Shown piece by piece: positions 8,978 to 11,154 of a stretch of 11,154 bases of DNA. The notes beneath the pieces were generated by a model. It saw nothing but the letters and a program-made list of their open reading frames with translations, had not been told where the DNA came from and did no database searches. The stretch is from Dehalococcoidales bacterium (GTDB taxonomy: Bacteria; Chloroflexota; Dehalococcoidia; Dehalococcoidales; UBA5760): contig JAQTTS010000041.1 of assembly GCA_028710655.1 (NCBI GenBank), positions 1-11,154 of the forward strand. Reading direction: 5' to 3'. A program made the translations under genes and the position numbers. How positions within the stretch are numbered: position 1 is the stretch's first letter; each line of letters opens with the position of its first letter.

Positions 8978-9358
8978 ATGGACTTTGAGCTATCTTTCAC
9001 CAGGCAAGTGCTGGGGGTTAAGGCGGCACAGCGGCTTGAGCAGCACGAGGTAACCCAGACGATAAGGGCCAATGGCAGTGATATTGTGCAGGCGGTAATC
9101 TCCGGCAAACTCTCGGCCGGCGACCGGTTGCAAATACTCCTGGACGAGAAACCGGTAGGATGTGCCGGGCTTGTCGCGGTGCATGCTGTTACCTGGGCGC
9201 AGATGGACCAGGGCGATGCCGAGCGCGGCGGGTTTGACAATCTTGATGAGCTTGCTCACGCACTCCAGCGAGCCGGCTACCGTTATCAGCCTCTTGAGAA
9301 ATACCTGTTTTACCGCTGCCAATTCAGGTGGCTGGAGGGCGCCAAAGACGATGCCTAG
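8978..9358 (+). CDS. ASCH/PUA-like domain protein
   Basis: A 126-residue protein. From residue 20 onward it has the layout of the ASCH fold, a PUA-like beta barrel linked to RNA or modified-base recognition. It has a QTIR segment (27-30), a GDRLQILLDEKPVGCAGLV segment (48-66, turn plus two strands), then AVTWAQM, a helix region with ARR-like AERGGFDNLDELAHAL (81-96), and a closing strand YLFYRCQFRWL (109-119). The QTxR and GDxL elements are the usual marks of ASCH proteins. GGAGGTGA lies 8 bp before the ATG. It starts two bases after the preceding stop and overlaps the next gene by 8 nt. In an element it might act on nucleic acids during takeover or replication, but no activity can be read from the sequence. 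Confidence 0.65.
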   Translation: MDFELSFTRQVLGVKAAQRLEQHEVTQTIRANGSDIVQAVISGKLSAGDRLQILLDEKPVGCAGLVAVHAVTWAQMDQGDAERGGFDNLDELAHALQRAGYRYQPLEKYLFYRCQFRWLEGAKDDA

Positions 9359-9584
9359 ATGTGCCATCTGCGGTAGCGCCTATGACCGGGGCAGGGAGAT
9401 GACCTGTTCCGATACTTGCCACGAAGAGCTGGTAAAACGGCTCATCGCCGAGTTTGGCGAATTCAAGCAGATGGTACGGGCCAACACCGGCATAGCGTAC
9501 CGGGTACCCACCCGGGACATCATTGAGAAGGGTATCAGGGAGCAGGACCTTGGCAGGTATCCAAAATGGGAAGAGGAGGCATGA
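9351..9584 (+). CDS. Small zinc-finger-like protein
   Basis: A 77-residue protein with CAICGSAYDRGREMTCSDTC at residues 4-23. Its C-x2-C (Cys4, Cys7) and C-x3-C (Cys19, Cys23) pairs form a probable treble-clef or ribbon zinc site. It continues with a helix (HEELVKRLIAEFGEFKQM) and a conserved-looking tail (RVPTRDIIEKGI, then YPKWEE). The frame is open further upstream, but the start at 9351 is chosen for GGAGGG at 9334-9339 and because the upstream extension would lie entirely over the ASCH-like gene. The ATG overlaps the stop of that gene by 8 nt and its own stop overlaps the next start by 4 nt (ATGA), showing a coupled operon. Its function is unknown; nucleic-acid or protein binding is likely. 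Confidence 0.72.
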   Translation: MPRCAICGSAYDRGREMTCSDTCHEELVKRLIAEFGEFKQMVRANTGIAYRVPTRDIIEKGIREQDLGRYPKWEEEA

Positions 9585-9781
9585 GCAAGCCCAGGGATTT
9601 CTGGCAGGCCGATTTAGAGCGCCTCATTCGGGACTTGGAGGCCGAACTATCCGCAGGGCATCCGGACTGGGAGCGGGTGCTCCTCAAAGCGGATGACCTC
9701 ACGGCACTGGCGCTGGCGGCCCATAAAGGTGCAAAGAGCAACGGGGAAAAGAAATGCAGAACACCATCGAAGAGCAGATAG
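9581..9781 (+). CDS. Small helical protein
   Basis: A 66-residue protein, predicted to be one or two amphipathic helices (FWQADLERLIRDLEAELSAG and WERVLLKADDLTALALAAH) ending in a basic tail. There are no cysteines apart from one near the C terminus, no membrane segment and no recognised domain. The start at 9581 has GAGGAGG directly upstream and overlaps the previous stop as ATGA; an in-frame ATG at 9566 is less well placed. Its last 28 nt overlap the next gene. The coding call rests mainly on the ribosome-binding site and operon packing. Confidence 0.6.
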   Translation: MSKPRDFWQADLERLIRDLEAELSAGHPDWERVLLKADDLTALALAAHKGAKSNGEKKCRTPSKSR

Positions 9782-10068
9782 AGGCAATACTGAAACAGAA
9801 AGGCATTACTCCCGCGGCCAGTGCCGCCGAGTTCGTGTGCCGGATTGCCATCCGGTTTCACAAGCTGGTCCCCTTCGTCCTGGCGATGGCTATAGAAGAA
9901 GAGCTAAAACAAATCGGGCGTGAGCGCCCTTGCCGGCATATGCACTGCCACCAGGGAGTAATCCAGTGCGATCGAGGACTACCGTTAGCCTGTTTCAGTT
10001 GCATCTCTTACCAGCAGGCGAGGTGGTGGCACACGAGGTCAATGTTAAGGATGTTTATCCACCAATGA
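9754..10068 (+). CDS. Small Cys-containing hypothetical protein
   Basis: A 104-residue protein. Residues 1-57 look like a helical bundle (IEEQIEAILKQKG, then AEFVCRIAIRFHKLVPFVLAMAIEEELKQIG). Residues 60-83 carry CRHMHCHQG, QC and ACFSC, with Cys60, Cys65, Cys72, Cys80 and Cys83 plus two His, a possible metal site. The last 20 residues (ARWWHTRSMLRMF) are basic and aromatic. A purine-rich GGGGAAAAGAA precedes the ATG. It overlaps the previous gene by 28 nt and the next by 4 nt (ATGA). No family is recognised. The alternative frame in the second half also lacks stops, so the exact C-terminal end is slightly uncertain. Confidence 0.55.
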   Translation: MQNTIEEQIEAILKQKGITPAASAAEFVCRIAIRFHKLVPFVLAMAIEEELKQIGRERPCRHMHCHQGVIQCDRGLPLACFSCISYQQARWWHTRSMLRMFIHQ

Positions 10069-10292
10069 ATGAGGAAATAAGCGCCAGTATCGAGGAAATT
10101 GAAGCCCATTCACGTTTCCCCACCGGCATCGGGCGGATTGAACGCGGGGAGTGCCCTCGTGGGGCAATCTCCCCGCTCGCCTGTATGTTTTGCCCCTGCG
10201 GTCACACGCTAGAGTGCCATCACCCGTTTACATGCGAGGAGGTCAAATGCTCCCATTACCAAGAGGAAATGGAAGCGGAAGGCTACAGTTGA
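10065..10292 (+). CDS. Very Cys/His-rich small protein
   Basis: A 75-residue protein. A helical acidic N terminus (MNEEISASIEEIEAH) is followed by a dense block of Cys30, Cys40, Cys43, Cys45, Cys51, Cys57 and Cys62, with His47, His52, His53 and His64. That is seven cysteines in 33 residues, including CMFCPCGH and ECHHPFTC. Two zinc sites, or possibly an iron-sulfur cluster, could be formed. The start at 10065 overlaps the preceding stop as ATGA. The frame is open back to 9930, but that extension lies over the preceding gene. A weak AAGGATG is 14 bp upstream, so expression may depend on re-initiation. It sits 35 bp before the replication-initiator-like gene. The family is unknown to me. Confidence 0.65.
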   Translation: MNEEISASIEEIEAHSRFPTGIGRIERGECPRGAISPLACMFCPCGHTLECHHPFTCEEVKCSHYQEEMEAEGYS

Positions 10293-10327
10293 GGTGAGAT
10301 GGGAAATCAATGTAAATCGGAGAGACG

Positions 10328-11154
10328 ATGAAACGAGCCCTGGCTCGTGGGAGAGTGTTCCCGCAAAGCTACTCAACCGACCGCCGCTACGGGCGGCTGT
10401 CGCTAAAGGCCTGTGCCCTTTTTCCCTTGATATGGGTCAACGCCGACGACCAGGGCCGGCTCTGTGGTGACCCGGAAGAGGTCAAGTATGCGTGCTGTCC
10501 TAACATCGACCATATTACCAAGGCTGACGTGCCGCAAATATTGCGTGAGCTTGAGCAAAACCAGCTAATCAAAATCTATGACACGCCGAAGTCCCCGGCC
10601 ATCCAGCTTCTGGACTGGTGGAATGTCCAGAAACCGCAATGGGCCTGGCCATCGGAGTACCCACCCTTCGAGGGCTGGCAGGACAGGTTACGCTACAAGA
10701 AGGATGCCAGAACGGTGGTTACCGAAAACTGGCCTTCAGGTGAGAGTCGAGATAACGCTCAGGCGAGCGAGGAAAAAGCGTCAGGTAAGGATGAAAGCAA
10801 TTCTCAGGTGAAGGCGGGTAATAGCGGCTCAGCCGAATCCCAAAATCCAGTTCAGGTGAATAGCGAAACATCCTCAGGTGAGGATACTGAGAAGGCTCAC
10901 GCCGGGGCAAAAGATGGCTCACTTGAGACCTTGCGGCATACTCAGGTGAACTCGCTGGTATCAGAAACGGTGCGTGAAAAAGTTTTGGCCAGGGCAGGTC
11001 CCCTCCCCTCCCCAGACGTCTCCCCACCATTAGAAACCGAAAGAGAAAGAGAAATAGAAAAAGAAAGAGGAATACGAAGATCACCTGAGGACTCAGGTGA
11101 AAACTCAGGTGAGACCCGAAAAGGCGCTCAGGTGAGCACTCTGGTGGCTAAAAA
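10328..11154 (+). CDS. Replication-initiator-like protein, 5' part
   Basis: The frame is open from ATG 10328 (GGAGAG upstream) to the window end, giving 275 residues with the C terminus missing. Residues 1-85 look like a winged-helix domain of phage replisome-organiser/DnaD type: RRYGRLSLKACALFPLIWVN, then DDQGRLCGDPEEV and ADVPQILRELEQNQLIKIY. Residues 90-130 continue with IQLLDWWNVQKPQWAWPSEYP and GWQDRLRYKKD. This is reminiscent of the hydrophobic strand and HQKP-type motif followed by a DRxRY segment in phage replication proteins. From residue 137 the protein is a low-complexity polar linker (Ser, Gly, Glu, Gln, Val), whose odd composition is explained by the repeated DNA octamer TCAGGTGA. 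A Glu/Arg run (EREREIEKERG) lies at 238-248. The missing C terminus probably carries a DnaD or helicase-loading domain. Lambda O has the same architecture, with origin DNA inside the gene. Confidence 0.75.
   Translation, partial: MKRALARGRVFPQSYSTDRRYGRLSLKACALFPLIWVNADDQGRLCGDPEEVKYACCPNIDHITKADVPQILRELEQNQLIKIYDTPKSPAIQLLDWWNVQKPQWAWPSEYPPFEGWQDRLRYKKDARTVVTENWPSGESRDNAQASEEKASGKDESNSQVKAGNSGSAESQNPVQVNSETSSGEDTEKAHAGAKDGSLETLRHTQVNSLVSETVREKVLARAGPLPSPDVSPPLETEREREIEKERGIRRSPEDSGENSGETRKGAQVSTLVAK
10736..10949 (+). repeat. Iteron array, TCAGGTGA every 22-23 bp
   Basis: Ten units start at 10736, 10759, 10781, 10804, 10829, 10852, 10874, 10897, 10919 and 10942, with intervals 23, 22, 23, 25, 23, 22, 23, 22, 23. 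Exact TCAGGTGA is at 10736, 10804, 10852, 10874 and 10942. One-mismatch copies are TCAGGCGA (10759) and TCAGGTAA (10781). Degenerate copies are at 10829 (TCAGCCGA), 10897 (TCACGCCG) and 10919 (TCACTTGA). The spacing is close to two helical turns, as in plasmid and phage iterons, so the sites would lie on nearly the same face of the helix. It is best explained as binding sites for the initiator encoded around it. Confidence 0.8.
11033..11080 (+). other. Purine-rich A-rich tract, candidate unwinding element
   Basis: Almost uninterrupted purines with GAAAGA repeats on the + strand (pyrimidines on the other). It is preceded by a pyrimidine-rich stretch (about 10999-11029) and lies between the two iteron clusters. 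In lambda ori an asymmetric A+T-rich, purine-biased segment follows the iterons and melts first. It encodes the Glu/Arg run of the host ORF. Confidence 0.45.
11081..11135. repeat. Second iteron cluster, including an inverted copy
   Basis: Exact TCAGGTGA lies at 11093-11100, 11105-11112 and 11128-11135, with an exact inverted copy TCACCTGA at 11081-11088. The start-to-start distances are 12, 12 and 23 bp. The inverted and direct copies at 11081 and 11093 make a palindromic pair around AGGA-type spacer DNA. The cluster continues to the window edge and may extend beyond it. Confidence 0.75.

Noticed and set aside
10055..10063. TTATCCACC, an 8-of-9 match to a DnaA box
   Set aside because: It is a single isolated match inside a coding overlap, far from the iteron array, and is easily expected by chance.
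10719..11084. A - strand ORF with a Phe/Leu repeat that resembles a membrane segment
   Set aside because: The FLFLF run is simply the complement of the purine tract within the initiator-like gene; the + strand frame is open for 275 codons and has a coherent N-terminal domain.
10736..11135. A CRISPR-like array explanation for the repeated octamer
   Set aside because: The repeat is only 8 bp with partial degeneracy and a 22-23 bp period; CRISPR repeats are longer and identical, and the region is an open reading frame.

Overview
The window spans a chromosome-to-mobile-element junction in a bacterium that is most likely a member of the Chloroflexota class Dehalococcoidia or a close relative. This assignment is inferred from the eno / MBL-hydrolase / gap cluster and from the style of the serine-recombinase element. 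It was not checked by a search.

Region 1 (1-3752) is core chromosome on the + strand: the 3' end of a TIGR00725/LOG-like protein, enolase, a full-length metallo-beta-lactamase-fold hydrolase, and type I glyceraldehyde-3-phosphate dehydrogenase with a TTG start. The genes are tightly packed, and two of them are lower-glycolysis enzymes.

Region 2 (3753-3826) is a complete tRNA-Gln(CTG) with an encoded CCA. It is the boundary of an integrated element. A large serine recombinase on the - strand runs into the tRNA, and its last 22 codons, counting the one straddling the border, plus its stop codon are read from the antisense of the tRNA.

Region 3 (3759-5999) is the integration and control module. 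It holds the recombinase, an XRE-family regulator one base upstream of it, and a divergent control region of about 224 bp. That region has two back-to-back promoters with the same hexamers and spacing (TTGACA-17-TAATAT) and palindromic GGTAAT operators. One operator lies over the leftward -10 box.

Region 4 (6000-11154) is a rightward early operon typical of a phage or integrative element. In order it holds a ribbon-helix-helix-like protein, a weak small ORF, a complete tyrosine recombinase, an unknown 136-aa protein, and a 278-aa protein that may be a single-strand annealing protein. These are followed by an overlapping run of tiny proteins, most of them Cys-rich, plus one ASCH-like protein. 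The last gene is a replication-initiator-like protein that runs off the right edge.

The most interesting signal is inside this last gene. The octamer TCAGGTGA occurs eight times directly and once inverted within 400 bp. Including degenerate copies, it forms a ten-unit array with a 22-23 bp period. The octamer is read in two different codon frames, so it appears to be conserved as DNA rather than as protein. With the adjoining purine-rich tract and a second iteron cluster, it looks like a replication origin embedded in its own initiator gene, arranged like lambda ori within gene O.
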